Positions 10,604-22,718 are shown, counted from the first letter of the stretch. The stretch: DNA of 64,000 bases from Brachionus rotundiformis (GCA_016802295.1 JAESIW010000020.1:6542556-6606555); one strand, 5' to 3'. Notes: generated by a model from the letters alone, not told the origin. Program-made: numbers and translations.

Positions 10604-12067
10604 TCAAAGTTTTATCTCATACTTTTTGGCAATGTCCTCGGCAAACGGATTGGTGTTCTTGGCGGCCTGAATCCTGGCCCACTTTTGCTCGAAGGTCTCG
10701 GCGCTGGCGCTGGCCATGGGGCTCTTGTAACTCGGGTAGACTGTTTGATTGAAGGTGTGGGCACTGGAGCTGATGGGCGAGGAGAACTGGAGGCCGTGGG
10801 GGAGAGGGGGCAGAGGCGGCGGCAGGCTCGTGTGCAGCGAGGGGGTGATCGGCGTGGCGAACACGCTCGAGTTGGACTGGAGGGCCGCGGTGGGCACGGG
10901 GCTCGAGAAGCCGGTCTGCTCGCCGGCCTCGGGCAGCTCGCTGATCTTGGCGAGCTCGGCGAGGGTCTTCGAGCTGGGAATGTCGGTTGGGGCGGGCGGC
11001 TGCGCGCTCTTGTTGAAGCCGAGCTTCTGCTGCTGGAAGGAGGGCAGCTCGGCGGGCCTCAGCGACTGGTAGGCCGGCTGGGCCCGCTTGAACGGCAGCT
11101 CGATGGGCGTGCCGCGCAAGCTGTTCTGTCGGCTGAGCGACGAGTGCGCCTTGGGCCGCTCGATCGCGTGCGGGTTCGACACGGCCTTGATCGGCACCGG
11201 CTCCACTTTGGGTATGACCATTTGCGGGTCGTCGAAGCGCTCGGTGAGCGACGCTTGCCGGAACGAGCCGAGCCGGGCGAACGAGTGGTTGGGCCCGAGC
11301 TCCATGGACACGTTCTCGCGCTCGCGCTTCTGCTTTCGCTCGAGGCACACGCTGAACGCGCAGCCGACCGCGTGGCTCAGCCGTTCGCCGCCGGTGCAGC
11401 TCGACGAGGCGCTCTTGAGCGTGTCCTTGGAGGCGAGAAAGCCGTGGCAGAGCCAGCGGCGGGCGGCGCCGTCGCGGCAAATGTACGCAAAGCCGTTCTC
11501 GTGGTGCCGATCGGGCGCACAAAACGACACCTTCTCGATCGTCTGGTCGACTAGAAGAGTTTTGTTCGACTCGTCGACTACGCGCAACGAGTCGCCGCTA
11601 ATGTACAAAATGGCCTTGATGGGCTTTTTTTTGTCCTTGTCGGCGACCAGTTTGGCAAGCGCTGTCTCGCATATGTGCATGCCGCGCGAGTCCGACACCT
11701 CCTCGTAGCCGAGGTACTTGACTTGGAAGGAGCATGTGCCGGCGCGGACCCGCTTCTCGTCCTCGACCCAGAGCGCCGGGCGGCTCGTCTCGGCGCCCTT
11801 GGTAGACGGCGGCGCTTGCGGTGGCGGCGGTGTCGAGCTCGACTCGAGCTTTTGTGATTCGTGGTTGTTTTTTTTCTTGCGTCGAAAGGTTAGCGAGCGG
11901 CGTAGTTTGTCCATGCGCCGGTTGGGCTTGGGCGTGAGGCTTTCGGTCGGCTGCCGGTCGACCTCGTCTTCGGTGATGTAGGCGTGGCCGCCGTTTGACT
12001 TTGTGCGCATGCTGCTCGAGCGGCGTAGGCCCGAGTGGCGCGCCGCGCGAAATGTGTCGTTGCCCAT
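10604..12067 (-). CDS. numb: Numb, PTB-domain endocytic adaptor
   Basis: This is a cell-fate determinant that binds endocytic machinery and antagonises Notch. It is 487 residues and uninterrupted. Near the N-terminus is a basic stretch, MDKLRRSLTFRRKKK (52-66), corresponding to the membrane-binding, aPKC-phosphorylated segment of Numb. The PTB domain spans about 100-250 and shows VRAGTCSFQVKYLG and SRGMHICETAL, essentially the Numb signature. A Ser/Pro-rich tail follows, containing SFRQASLTERFDDP (Numb F-type region). The C-terminus holds an EH-domain ligand, NPF, at 473-475 within FEQKWARIQAAKNTNPF...EIKL, as in vertebrate Numb. I saw no AP2-type DPF motif. The gene is strikingly GC-rich in an AT-rich neighbourhood and has no intron, unlike most neighbours. 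Several long antisense open frames across it are composition shadows. The start is the ATG giving the usual N-terminal basic region. Confidence 0.95.
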   Translation of the reverse strand: MGNDTFRAARHSGLRRSSSMRTKSNGGHAYITEDEVDRQPTESLTPKPNRRMDKLRRSLTFRRKKKNNHESQKLESSSTPPPPQAPPSTKGAETSRPALWVEDEKRVRAGTCSFQVKYLGYEEVSDSRGMHICETALAKLVADKDKKKPIKAILYISGDSLRVVDESNKTLLVDQTIEKVSFCAPDRHHENGFAYICRDGAARRWLCHGFLASKDTLKSASSSCTGGERLSHAVGCAFSVCLERKQKRERENVSMELGPNHSFARLGSFRQASLTERFDDPQMVIPKVEPVPIKAVSNPHAIERPKAHSSLSRQNSLRGTPIELPFKRAQPAYQSLRPAELPSFQQQKLGFNKSAQPPAPTDIPSSKTLAELAKISELPEAGEQTGFSSPVPTAALQSNSSVFATPITPSLHTSLPPPLPPLPHGLQFSSPISSSAHTFNQTVYPSYKSPMASASAETFEQKWARIQAAKNTNPFAEDIAKKYEIKL

Positions 12068-12288
12068 TTTGTTTTTGTTGGCTAATTGCTTCCAAAGAGT
12101 TTGTTTATTGCTGAGGGTTGAATTTTCTTTTGCTTTGAATTGGTGTTCTATCCAACTCGCGTCTCTTTCATAAAATCTCTCTCATTGCTTTTTATTTTAG
12201 GTAATAAAGCTTCTAAAAATATTTTTTAATTTTTATTACATAACATTTATTGGGAAAAATATATTTTTTTTGAGGGAAAAAAAATTCG

Positions 12289-12360
12289 CTACAATTGTAG
12301 GCTACACAATGTAGGCTACATTTGTAGCTACGAGCAAAAAATTGTAGCCTGTCTACAAGT
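12289..12360. repeat. Cluster of short GTAGGCTACA palindromes
   Basis: Within about 70 bp upstream of numb, the words TGTAGGCTACA and TGTAGCTACG and their complements recur (GCTACAATTGTAGGCTACAC, then AATGTAGGCTACATTTGTAG, then ATTGTAGCC). Cause unknown: possibly a hairpin-forming element, a factor-binding cluster or a MITE end. Confidence 0.6.
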
Positions 12361-13179
12361 GTCAAATTCTGGCCGAAATTAGGTTTTTTTCTAGTTTGGC
12401 TCCGACTAGTTGTCAAAATTATCTCTTTTATAAAAACATTTTTTACTTGATATTAAAAAATGGCGTTCAAAAGCACATCATAAATTAAACTGTTTACATT
12501 TTTTGTTATCTATTCGTCGAGCTTGGTTTAAAATTAATTAAAAAATAAAATACAAAGCTCACTGATAGCAAAAAATCTAGCTTGGAAAGCATTTGAAATT
12601 ACACTTGGCTAACAATAATGAACAAGTGCTCGACTAAGTCCTTATCTTATCCCCAAGAATAGTCCGACCAAGATTAATCTAATAAAATAGCAAAAATTCA
12701 AGAATCTAGGTTAGGTGGTTAAAAATTATTTTTCTCTATTTTTTGGCTTCTCAATGAGTACATAGCTGATATTTTGTGTCTAAGCGTTTATTCGCGTATA
12801 TAGCTATTTATTTGTAGGAATTATTCCCATGAAGTACAAAAATTTGTCTTACAGCCAACCAATAACTATTAATTCATGTGAATGCTCTCATCATAATTGC
12901 TGTCAATAAATCTCAAGAGGTCTTAAGACTATTATAGTATTGGTACAGCTTCCTAGCATTGATTCCAGTCGCTTTATACCTTCTTTGATATTTTTTAATA
13001 AAAGCTTATATCATTTTTTTTTTCGTAACAAACAAAACTCACACTCACAGGTATTAAACTTAGACTATGTCTACGTGGTTAAGATATTCTTGATTATCAT
13101 GAAAAGCTAATTTGAAAATTTAAATAAAATTAATCAGAATTATCTGCAAATATTTCATGATACCTAAAATTCTTGGTAA

Positions 13180-13640
13180 AAACGGGACTAAAACGAAAGT
13201 CATGTGCATAACACAAAATTAGATACCCCGATTGTACACAAATTGAGGGTCTTAGTGAATTTACATACTTAGGAAGTATCATAAGTGAAAAAATATGAAC
13301 TCATAAAGACATTAAGAACAGATTTGCAAAAGCAAAAGGAGTATTTGCCGGGCTTACACCAGTGTGGAAATCAAAGTACCAAGGAAGCAAAAATCAAGCT
13401 ATGCAACACTGTAGTGAGAGCAACACTGATGTATGGAAGTTAATGCTGGGGAGCGTCTGAGTTGGATAGAAAAAGCATGAACACGTACCATACAAGGAGC
13501 CTGAGAAAAATTCGTCGGTCGTCGGAGGTCGAGAATAACATGGCAAAGAATCGACTTGATTGGAAATCAAAAGTAATGACCCTTTGCTCCACAAGCAGTG
13601 AATAAGAAAAAAAATGCTTAATTCTGACCTTTTCGAGTTC
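13180..13640 (+). pseudogene. Non-LTR retrotransposon relic, family A (RT C-terminal region)
   Basis: Reading across frame breaks gives GTKTKVMCIT, then EFTYLGSIISE, DIKNRFAKAKG, LYNTVVRATLMYG and WGASELDRK. This is the classic C-terminal RT sequence of LINEs with the FTYLGSIIS block and the (L/Y)YGxExW block. Stop codons and shifts make it a pseudogene. The same family recurs at 40790-41560, about 54950-55310 and 60780-61360. Confidence 0.75.
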
Positions 13641-16600
13641 CGTTCCAGTTTTATTTAATTTGAAAAATAATTGACCCTGTCCTACTTTTGCCAAAAGCAT
13701 GCTTTTTGCTGATTAATCTGTCAATTTGTTATTTAATTAAAAATTATTTTAAGAAAATTGCCTAAAAAATATCTTTTATACTCTAATAGTTTAGGTTGAT
13801 GAAAATTTTTTAAATATTACTTGAAAAGTTAAATAGATGAATATGGCAAACAATTGGTCATAAATTTTAAGGAGAATACCAAAAACACCTTTCTTCAGCA
13901 AACGTAAAGCATAAAAAACATAGCTACTTTTCAACTGCGTTTTTTAATTTTTTAATAACAAAATACCTTTAAAAACTGCATAATAAAAAGCTTCTATTTT
14001 TAACTGCTAGTAGAAGAAAACTTTTTAAAATATTTTAATTTATTTAACTAAAACAGAACAGGATTCATTAAAATAATGTTAGCTGTATAGAATACTTAAT
14101 TTATAAACCTTTAATTAATCAAAGTTATAAAATTAAAAAATAATTTCTAGCTAATTTACCTTATTCGGTTCACAAACTACTTGATTCATAATTTTTAATT
14201 TTTTGGTAAAAAAATCAAATTAATGGATGATGTATTACGCTGATAGTTTATCGTAATAAATGAGAAAAAAATAACAGTTTTGATATATATCTTTTTAAAC
14301 TTTTAAATAAATATGATCTTTGTAGCTAGAAAATCTCCATAAATAAAAAAGTTGTTCAAACAAATTAGAGATATGAGAGTAACTCATTTTATCTTGTCAA
14401 CAAAGACTGCATCTTTTATTGTTAAATTACCAAATTTATTATAATGAATGCGTCTTTCGATTTTTAAAATTTAAAATTAGCCTTTAAATTCTTATTCAGA
14501 GATAATTTTTTTTATTCTAAATTTAACTTAGTATTCAACTAATTCAATATTCAGAAAAAAACTTGAGACTTAATTAGTTCTTATCACTGTTTTTTTCGTG
14601 TTTATTAACAAAGACTAATTTAAGAAATTCATAAAAATCGTTCTAAAATATCTAAAATTAAATTATGCTTCAATAAATGAACTAACATAAGTTTTTCAAC
14701 AACTACTAAATGTAAACACAAAATCTAATCAGGATTATTGTTGCTCATTCGTGTACTATTTAATTAATTAAATACCTGATTTCTTTGTTAGGTTTAATTT
14801 TCTTTAAAAATTTTTTATAAACATCTAACAAAAGATTCGACTCATTAAAATTTTCATCCTAATGAATAAATTGTTTGGAAATGAATTCCTTTTTAAAAGA
14901 TTGGAAATGAAATCAAAATAAGCCGCATTAAAACAATTTTTCTTAAATAATTGTGAATTTTATCTTATCAAATTTGTGAGTAGCATGACAACCATCTGGC
15001 AACAGTAGAACAGCAAGCAATCCTTAATCAAAAATTTTTATTAGTAAATTAAAAACATTGAGAAAAAAGTATGGGAACAATCTTTTATAAAATAGTGATA
15101 AAATTTAAAACAAAATAAAATTTAATGTTGTATTGAAAAATATCAATTTTTAATATAAAATAAAAAAATAAAATTAGACATACTGATGGTATGATTAAAG
15201 CCTAATTACATATTTGAATAATGATACACTTTCAAACAAATTGATATTTATTTTAAAAAGATAATTTAATTTTTTTCCTAGAGAGTTTGAACATTGATTC
15301 ATTTACTTATAAAAATTAAAGAAAATTAATTCTGAATCTTTGAGAACTAAATTAGTAACACATTTGTAGCATGAATTAGAGATGTTTACATGGTTGGTTT
15401 CATCTACACCCAATAATTAATCTACATTGAAAATAGAAAATTTTATTAATTTTACAACAAGACGAAATTATTAACATTTTTTATTAAAAATTAAAGCAAT
15501 CATAACCAACGGGCGTAATGCTTCCTAGAAGACTTGAACACATTTTTAATGATTATAAAATATTTTCTTACCAATGTTTGTATTATTAGAGCTAATTTCT
15601 CCTCAACTGTTTATCTTTTCTCTAAACATTTAAAAAAAACAAGATTGAAGAAAATTTCTAATTTTATTGTTCTATCTTATCTAGTTTTTGATCAGTATCA
15701 AAAAAAGATGACATTTAAATTTAAATAATGATTTATGTCATTTACACGTGAATAGAAAAACGAAATAATTTAGCCCGACTCAATAACCATTAATAAATTA
15801 AAATACCTATTTATTTGCTTTTAAAAGGTATATTTTAGTTATCTGAAAAACTTATAGCTACTAGTTAACCTAGTATGGTTGCCAAACGAAATTTTATCTA
15901 GAAATTATACTTGGCAAGAATTGTCGCTTTTGAAGACTCTGGCAAAGGACATTTTGTTCATAAATTTCTTTTAATTTTTTTGCTATTTTTGGCAGCCATT
16001 TTTTCTTATTACACAATTGAATTTTTAAATTTATTTAACTTTTGTCAATAAATAAATTAACAAAAAATTAGCTCAGAAATCATGTCCAATAGCTAAAATA
16101 ATAAAACTAATCAAAATAAAAACAAAAATTATAATAAATACAAAAAAAAACTAATCAATAAATATACAAAAATAAACTTAGTCGAATATTTTACATTCTC
16201 AATGCTTAATTATACCTTTATATTGACTTTTAAGCAGATGAAAAAACATATCTCAATTTTAATTAAGATGTTTCTTTTTAAATAATTTTTAGAGGCAATA
16301 TTATTTTTATATTTCATTTTATAGCGAATCTATTTCTACTAATATTAAATTTTAAACAATTTTAAATTAATAAGCAGAAAAAATACTATTATCTTTATTT
16401 ATTGATTTTTAAAATAGACAAATAAACAGTAATATCGTGTTAGATTTTTGAATAAATAAATTTAAGTAGACTAGTTTTTCCTCAATTTTCTTCTAATCAA
16501 TAAAAAAAGAAAGTATGTCTAAGCCTTTTAATTAAATTGTTCAAAAAGTCTGTTCAATTTGTTTAAACACATTTAAACTTTATTTATTAAAACGATTGTG

Positions 16601-16699
16601 CAATTTTTATTAAACAACGAATATTTTTAAGTAAATCAATAATTAAATTAAATCATCTAGCTAACTAACTAGGAAACCGAATATTCTTCACATCGGTTT

Positions 16700-17240
16700 T
16701 ATGCAAAGTTTTAGAGAGTATCGAGACACTTCTTGACTTTTCTAAGACTTTTGATACAGTACCACATAAACGACTTCTACATGAACTCCACGTCTATGTT
16801 CAATTGGTTCAACCAACAAAAAAATCTTCAAGTTTAAGATTGAAAGTTGGAGCTAAAAAATGCAAATAAGTGCCTCCAAAATGGTGTTTTTATTGAAGAA
16901 TTTAAGCCTTTAGATGATAAAAAATTTTCTTCAAACTAATTATTTATTAAGATCTAAATATGCTTTACAAGAAAGCAACATTAGAACTAAGCCGCTTTTG
17001 ATTAAAAGAGGGGTTTTACGGGGCACTTAATTGCCAGGGAATACGGTAAGTGAAAGATCAGTGAGAGGAGATTTGATTGAAATGTATAAACTAGCAAGTG
17101 GATTGGAAAATGCTATACTAGCTAGAGTCCCATTGTCTATACCAGAAGAGAAAGGACCAAATAAAAATCCACTTCCACCGAAGTCTATATGGCTGCTTCA
17201 GCTCCAGACTGCCAAAAAGCACTTATAGACTGTTAGAATG
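16700..17240 (+). pseudogene. LINE RT relic, family B (internally deleted)
   Basis: Reads LLDFSKTFDTVPHKRLLHEL, the RT motif with the first catalytic Asp region. After a deletion it reads SERSVRGDLIEMYKLASGLE, the RRxRGDLIExYK block near the 3' end. The RT core between them is missing. Confidence 0.7.
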
Positions 17241-19286
17241 TCGCAGCAAGAACTACTAATTAATAATAACTCACTTAAATGAGGAAATAAATAAAGTTTA
17301 AAACCTATTAATTAAAGAGATAGGGAAAACAATTCCGAATTTTTATTTTTATTGAAGTTTTGACAAAGATAACCTATTTAATTTAAAACTCACCAACCTA
17401 CTTATTATTGATGAGTTTTTTATTCACCTTAGATTGATGGTACTATCAAAACAAAATGACCATTATCCAACTGTAAAATGAAACTTAAGTGCATCTTGGT
17501 ATTCAGTGCAAAAATGGTTTTAGTATTTAAATTTAACATCACCTTAATTCAGCAATTGGCGTAGATGAAGACCAGTGGTAGGTGGTTTCATTAAAGGTAG
17601 ACCCACTGAAGGAGTCATAACATTTTAATACCATACTAAGAAATACCATAAAAATAGTAAATTAGACCACAAATTTAACCGAAATAACATATTTTTAATA
17701 TTATTTATCTAATTTTTTTATTTTGAACAAATTTAATAAGAAAATAACAAAAATTTTTTAGAAAAGTAAAAAAGATTTTTTTGGAACAAAGATTTTGTTT
17801 TAAAATTTTTCTTCTAAGCCTTTGACATTCCCAAAAGAATTTTACAACATAGCCATATCTTCCATTTTATTAGCTAAAATCTTATAATTCTATTTTATTT
17901 TATTATATTGGTGTTTTAATCATTAAATAAAGTATTTATTTAACAATTTTTTGTCTGTTCCTTAAATAACATTACATTCTGGCAGCGATAAAATTACAAG
18001 GTTTTAATGCAAAAAAGAGAGTTTAGATAAAACTCATTTACTTAAAGATAGCGGGGAAAAGCAACTTGCTCGGTTCAAATACACCTGTTTACTGTGAAAG
18101 AGGTACAGAAAATTTTGAAAGCTGTATTTTAATAGCACCAAATAGTATAAAATTGGCAGATTTTACTGAAGACAATAGCTCTTTAAGTAAAATAGAGGGC
18201 GTAGCATATCATTAAAATAAGCAATAATAGATAAGCTGAATACATTTCCTATAAAACACCAATATTCATATTTGGAGGGCCGATAGGTAGCTCATTAATT
18301 AAAAATCTAAAGGAATATGGGCAGAGAATAAACCCTCACTTTTTTTACCATTTATTATGGAGAAATGTTTAAAATAGACCATCTCTCCATAATTTATCAA
18401 AAGCCTCATTAAGTTCTGAACCATTTACCATTTTTATTGATAGAGATAATAAAACTTTAAAGTATACATTTTCCTTAAGACTACAAGAATGGTCAGTTAA
18501 TGTAGAAAAATGGCCAGTTTGAGTGTAGTAATTGATAGTACCAGAAAAATGCATGCTTACACAACTTCATAACTTGTTTCCAAATTGATTAACATGGATT
18601 TTATATCCATCCAGGATGTAAACTATCGAATATTGTGGTTGCTAAAGTCTTTTATGTGTTATTGGTGTTGTCATCGATACATTAAAAGAACTCATGAGAT
18701 AACCAAAGTCTATAGCTACAAAAGACTGCTTATTTAAGCTACTACTTTTAGTTATTACTTCATATTCCAATTAAATAAAAACTTAATCACTTGTTTTATT
18801 TGATTGCCAAACAAAAAGTCTAAAAGAGAGCCTTTACCTTTACTTATAAAAAGAAGAGCTGAAAATTTTTAATTCTATTATAAATATTTTCTAACTAATT
18901 AACGTGGTTTTGACAGATTGCTTTACCACAAATGAAAATATTGGATGCATGTGTATCTATTTATTTTTTAATATATATATATTTAAATTTAATAAAATTT
19001 TTTGATTTTTATGAGACAAAAAATTCTTTATTAAAATCGAATGACTAGATTAAATTTCTCTAAAAATTGGTTCGAGAACTAAAAAAAATAATTCAAAAAA
19101 ACAAATTGTTACAAAAAAAAAACAGACAAAACTAACAAAAATTGGATCATAATTAAGACATCTAATTGCCAAAATTAACCCCTAATTTATTAATAAAAAA
19201 AAGAAAATTTTTAAAAAAACAAATTCGATTTAGTAGAAGAAAAAAATGGACTAAAAATCGAGTCTTGACCAAAATTTAAAAAAAAA

Positions 19287-20192
19287 TTAAACAAAATTAA
19301 AATTTGAATTGGTTTCGTTCGAGGCTAAATTGTACAAATTGTCCAATTGTTCTTGAGGTAGGTTAACTTTGAGCAATTGTCCTTGATCAATGGTGTCCAA
19401 CGATGACACATCCAGAGCCTCGTCGCGGATCTCTGGCGAAGTGGTGGTCACTGAGCTTGATCTCGACGACGAGTGCGTCGAGGTGTTTGCCTTTTTGGTG
19501 TTGGCACGGCGATTTGTTTTTTCTTTTTCAGCACTGAGTGCATTTTTGATTCTGATGGCTGTTGAGCGCAGGAAATAGTGCTTCCGGAATTCCAAGTTGT
19601 TAAGCTGAGCTGGCTCTGAGGCTTTGGCACTGTTGACCAAGTCAACATTCTTGTTCTTCTCTTCCACGCGGCGCCTTTTGACCGGAAATTCCACGATCTC
19701 GCTGCTGTCGTCCATAAAGTGATCGTGTGGTCCGCAAATGGGACTGATTGTGCTGAGAATGCTGGGCCGCTTGGCGGGCATTGGTACGCCAATGTTGGCC
19801 GACGAATCGTCGTTGGATAGCGGCGAGATTTTTTGCACCGGAGTCTGAAATATGTCATCGTCCAGCTGGGCTGAGAGCTCGAGCCGGCTTGATGCCACGC
19901 TTGAATGCAGCAGTCTGTACTCTTCTGGCACAGTGTTCTCTTTGCCAAACAGGTCGCTTATTTTTTTTTCCAGAGCCAAGCAATACTTGTATGCAGCGTT
20001 CAGCTGGCATATTCGTTTGTCTTTGCTGCGTCCGCGCGCCGTCGCCGGCGTGCTCAAGCACTGCGGTTCGAACGGCTCGGACAGATAGGGTCTGAGGGCG
20101 CGTGCCAAGCGCTCCGCGTTCCGAATACGCTCAAGATCTCTGCTCATTTTAGGAGTTGTACTCTCGGTCATTTTTGCTTTGTGATCGCTCAC
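19287..20192 (-). CDS. Uncharacterised nuclear-type protein, possibly bHLH-like
   Basis: This is a 301-residue single-exon protein. Residues about 17-38 (SRDLERIRNAERLARALRPYL), a loop, then DKRICQLNAAYKYCLALEKKI (about 58-78) have the spacing and hydrophobic pattern of basic helix-loop-helix domains. The ER.R core is present, but the basic region is weak and key Leu/Pro landmarks are missing, so the assignment is tentative. The middle has a putative nuclear localisation signal, PVKRRRVEEK (about 170-179). The C-terminal third has a second basic Ser/Thr-rich stretch (KTNRRANTKKANTSTHSSSR) and then an acidic Leu-rich end (DVSSLDTIDQGQLL). I infer a nuclear regulator of unknown target. Its stop is followed by AT-rich DNA, and its start lies about 260 bp from the stop-proximal side of the FAM177 gene on the same strand. 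Its somewhat higher GC resembles numb. Confidence 0.6.
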   Translation of the reverse strand: MSDHKAKMTESTTPKMSRDLERIRNAERLARALRPYLSEPFEPQCLSTPATARGRSKDKRICQLNAAYKYCLALEKKISDLFGKENTVPEEYRLLHSSVASSRLELSAQLDDDIFQTPVQKISPLSNDDSSANIGVPMPAKRPSILSTISPICGPHDHFMDDSSEIVEFPVKRRRVEEKNKNVDLVNSAKASEPAQLNNLEFRKHYFLRSTAIRIKNALSAEKEKTNRRANTKKANTSTHSSSRSSSVTTTSPEIRDEALDVSSLDTIDQGQLLKVNLPQEQLDNLYNLASNETNSNFNFV

Positions 20193-20399
20193 AGCTCAAA
20201 CATTATTTTGTCTGTTCTGGAAAAAATGTTACCACTTGTGCTATCTGGTGCACACATAAGTCCCTATGAAGTCACCCATAGGTCTAATTTTGGAAAGAAA
20301 TGAAAATTTTTGACAAGAAAAAATATTTATTTGGAAAATAAAAATGGACTTTTATCATTTAATAATTTAATAATTTTCTTTTAATAAAAAAAAAAAAAT

Positions 20400-20957
20400 T
20401 TAAAAATTTTGATTTGGCAATTTATTTACAGGCACGGACTGGTCACTCTTGGGCTTTGAGTTGACGACAATCTCCTCGGCGATGTCGTCCTCTTCCTCTT
20501 CTTGCTTTATCCGGTTGTACTCTTCTATTTCGTACAAAAATTTCGGCTTGGTAATGCCGAACCACCATGCGAGCTTTTCGCCAATGTTGTCGCACACTTG
20601 GACACTTTTGTTGGCACTTTTTTGCGCCATGTAGGCCATCCACGGCAACCAGGTCATATTTTTCTGTGCGGATAAAGGTTAGACAGGTCCTTAGGTTAGG
20701 AAATAGGCGCTTACTGCTTCCATGTCCATTTTGAGGCGCGCCTCGGCCTCTTGGCGCCGCGCCTCCTCCTCGGCGCGCTCCCTCTCTTCCTCGTCCTCGC
20801 TGCATTCCTCTACCACGCCGTCGCCGCAGTGCACTATGCGGACATTGCGCGACCTCTGCGTCAGATCGGTGCGCGAACTCGGCTCCATGTCGATCTGAAA
20901 GTTCTCGTTACCAAAGTGACCATCGCCGTCTTGAGTCAAATTGGAAAAAGTGTTCAT
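20400..20957 (-). CDS. FAM177 family protein, two exons
   Basis: 168 residues from two exons: 20715-20957 and 20400-20663, with a 51-bp intron (donor GTAAGC, acceptor GCACAG). The second exon is only partly visible as a single open frame from its internal ATG. The FAM177 core is clear: RIVHCGDGVVEECSEDEEE, an acidic coiled linker, then MTWLPWMAYMA, VCDNIGEKLAWWFGITKPK, followed by the YEIEEYNRIKQEEEEDD helix. These match the FAM177A1 signature (RIIHFxSGExMEEYSTDEDE...CDFLGEKIAxxLGISxPKYQYAIDEYxR) in order. Function is poorly known; human FAM177A1 is linked to the Golgi and to neurodevelopment. No signal peptide is visible, though the WLPWMAYMA stretch could be a membrane hairpin. Confidence 0.88.
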
Positions 20958-21583
20958 CTATACAGAAGCAAATTGAACTAATTTAGCATTTTTATTATAC
21001 ATTGACTAATTTTAACTAGACACAAATTAGTCAAGTGTTATTAAAGAAAACAATATGTTCATATAAATTGTTGATGAGCGATGTAAATTAAACTATACTC
21101 GCCGAGAACAACTTTGGTTCAACAGGCACAGACTTTATTTGAATTGGAAAAGCGCGAGAGAAAAGTTTGATGGGTAAAAGTGACTTAATTAAGTCTTAAA
21201 GCTTAGCTTTTTATTTTCTAAAAATTATTAAATTAGGTTCTAAGCGCTAAATAGTGATAATAGAATTAAAATCTACATACTCTTTTTAGTTTTTTAATTA
21301 ATAATAAATTTATTTAAACTTACAAAATTCATAAAAAATTTTAATTTTTTAAAATAATTATGTTAAATTTTTGTTTAAAGTTTATTAAGTTTAATTTCGT
21401 GAAAAAAAAAATAATTTTATTCAGAGATAAGATATTAAGAAATTTTATAATTAAATAATTAAATGTGTGAAGTCAGTACAATGATTTATTTAAAAGTAAT
21501 TTGCTTACAATAAAGATGTCAGTGTGTGACAAAATAATTAGTTGATAAAAACTTCTTTATGCTATTATTTTTCTAGAATCATG

Positions 21584-21590
21584 TATATAA
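21584..21590 (+). promoter_or_regulatory. TATA box of the U6 gene
   Basis: TATATAA lies 25-31 bp upstream of the U6 start, as expected for a type-3 RNA polymerase III promoter. A proximal sequence element should sit about 50-65 bp upstream (around 21550-21570), but lineage-specific PSEs cannot be recognised by eye. Confidence 0.75.
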
Positions 21591-21614
21591 GCAAATTTTG
21601 TTGCTAAACTAACT

Positions 21615-21630
21615 GTACCACTTCGGTGGT

Positions 21631-21670
<40 letters not shown>

Positions 21671-21720
21671 GGCCCCTGCGCAAGGATGACACGCAAAATC
21701 GTGAAGCGTTCCATATTTTT
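21615..21720 (+). ncRNA. U6: U6 spliceosomal snRNA
   Basis: Nearly identical to metazoan U6. It has a 5' stem-loop with a CUUCGG tetraloop flanked by the exact pair GTACCA/TGGTAC, the ACAUAUACUAAAAUUGGAAC segment, the ACAGAGAAGAUUAGCAUGG catalytic core (ACAGAGA and the start of the U2-pairing region), the CCCCUGCGCAAGGAUGAC internal stem-loop, and a terminal T-run at 21715-21721 for pol III termination. The 5' stem differs from vertebrate U6 by compensatory changes, which argues for a functional gene and not a dispersed pseudogene, as does the correctly placed TATA box. Confidence 0.97.
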
Positions 21721-22718
21721 TGCCAAAAGTATGACCAATTATCGTTCAAAGGCTGTTGTTACTTTTCCAAATATTTAAAAATATACATTTCCATCATTTC
21801 GATTTAATCATTAAATAATTGAAAAAAATAATTAAATTTTCTTTAATCAAAAATCTACCATAGTCTATTTTATCAAGATAGGGTAGGAATAATTTTTATT
21901 AATAAAGTTAAATAATATTTTGTTGGCGGATCTATAAGTTTGGGCTGACTCTACTCCCTGGTCAAATTGGGCCTTTCATACTAGTTATAATTTGTAACTA
22001 GTCTTGTTGCTGGAATTAGATTTTAACTAAACTCGTAGTTACTAGGCTGTATTTATTACTAATAGTTTATTGGAACTTGGAGACAATTTAGTAAATAGAA
22101 TGATATTCAAAGGATATATAAGAAGGAAGATTCTGATTTGAAGAATTAATTTTTTTTTATTTTCTTATATTTATAACTCAAGATTTGAGTTTAATAAAGT
22201 TTCTTAAACCAGTCTATTATTTACAATGCCAAAGTCTAATTACAGTCCTAAGCCAACCGCCAACAATTTTTAATTTAGGAAATGAAAGAACATATAGTAA
22301 CATTAAAAAATAATAGGAGATGACATAACTACAAAGGCAGCTGAGAACTGATTAGCATAACTTGATTCAGCACCATTGCCAATTTATTAAAAATAAATAG
22401 ATATTAGCTCATATATTCAAAAAATTATTTTTTTTTATAGTAACATTATTTAAAAAAAGCTATTTAAATTTAGTGATTCAATTGTTTTCAAAAAAATAAG
22501 ATAAATTGTTAATTATTTTACAGCTAAAACATCTTTTAGGATTAACTATTAATTTTTGACAAAAACCTGTTCATAATCTTTTAAAAGTTTGAATTAAATA
22601 AAATAAAGCAATTTAAAATAATAAAGCTTATAAATAATTCAATCACCATGGATGCGATAAGCTAAAAGCTTTTTTAAAGAATTATTTTGAAATAAATTTT
22701 TTAAATTTTTACCTAATT

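Larger units (their letters stand above)
12417..19286. other. Gene-poor AT-rich region
   Basis: Apart from the two LINE relics listed separately (13180-13640 and 16700-17240), I see no gene. The open frames here are short, AT-driven and without motifs. Poly-T/poly-A tracts and a short TA run near 18970 are present. Confidence 0.6.

Noticed and set aside
10617..11708. Several long open frames on both strands overlapping numb (for example 10617-11522 minus, 10685-11554 plus, 11088-11708 plus)
   Set aside because: They arise from the high GC of numb, which depletes stop codons. None shows a domain, and the numb frame fully explains the region.
12213..12416. 67-codon minus-strand open frame upstream of numb
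   Set aside because: It covers the GTAGGCTACA repeat cluster and AT runs; no protein-like features.
19390..20303. Plus-strand and alternative-frame open stretches over the bHLH-like gene
   Set aside because: Antisense or shifted shadows of the 301-residue frame; no domain.
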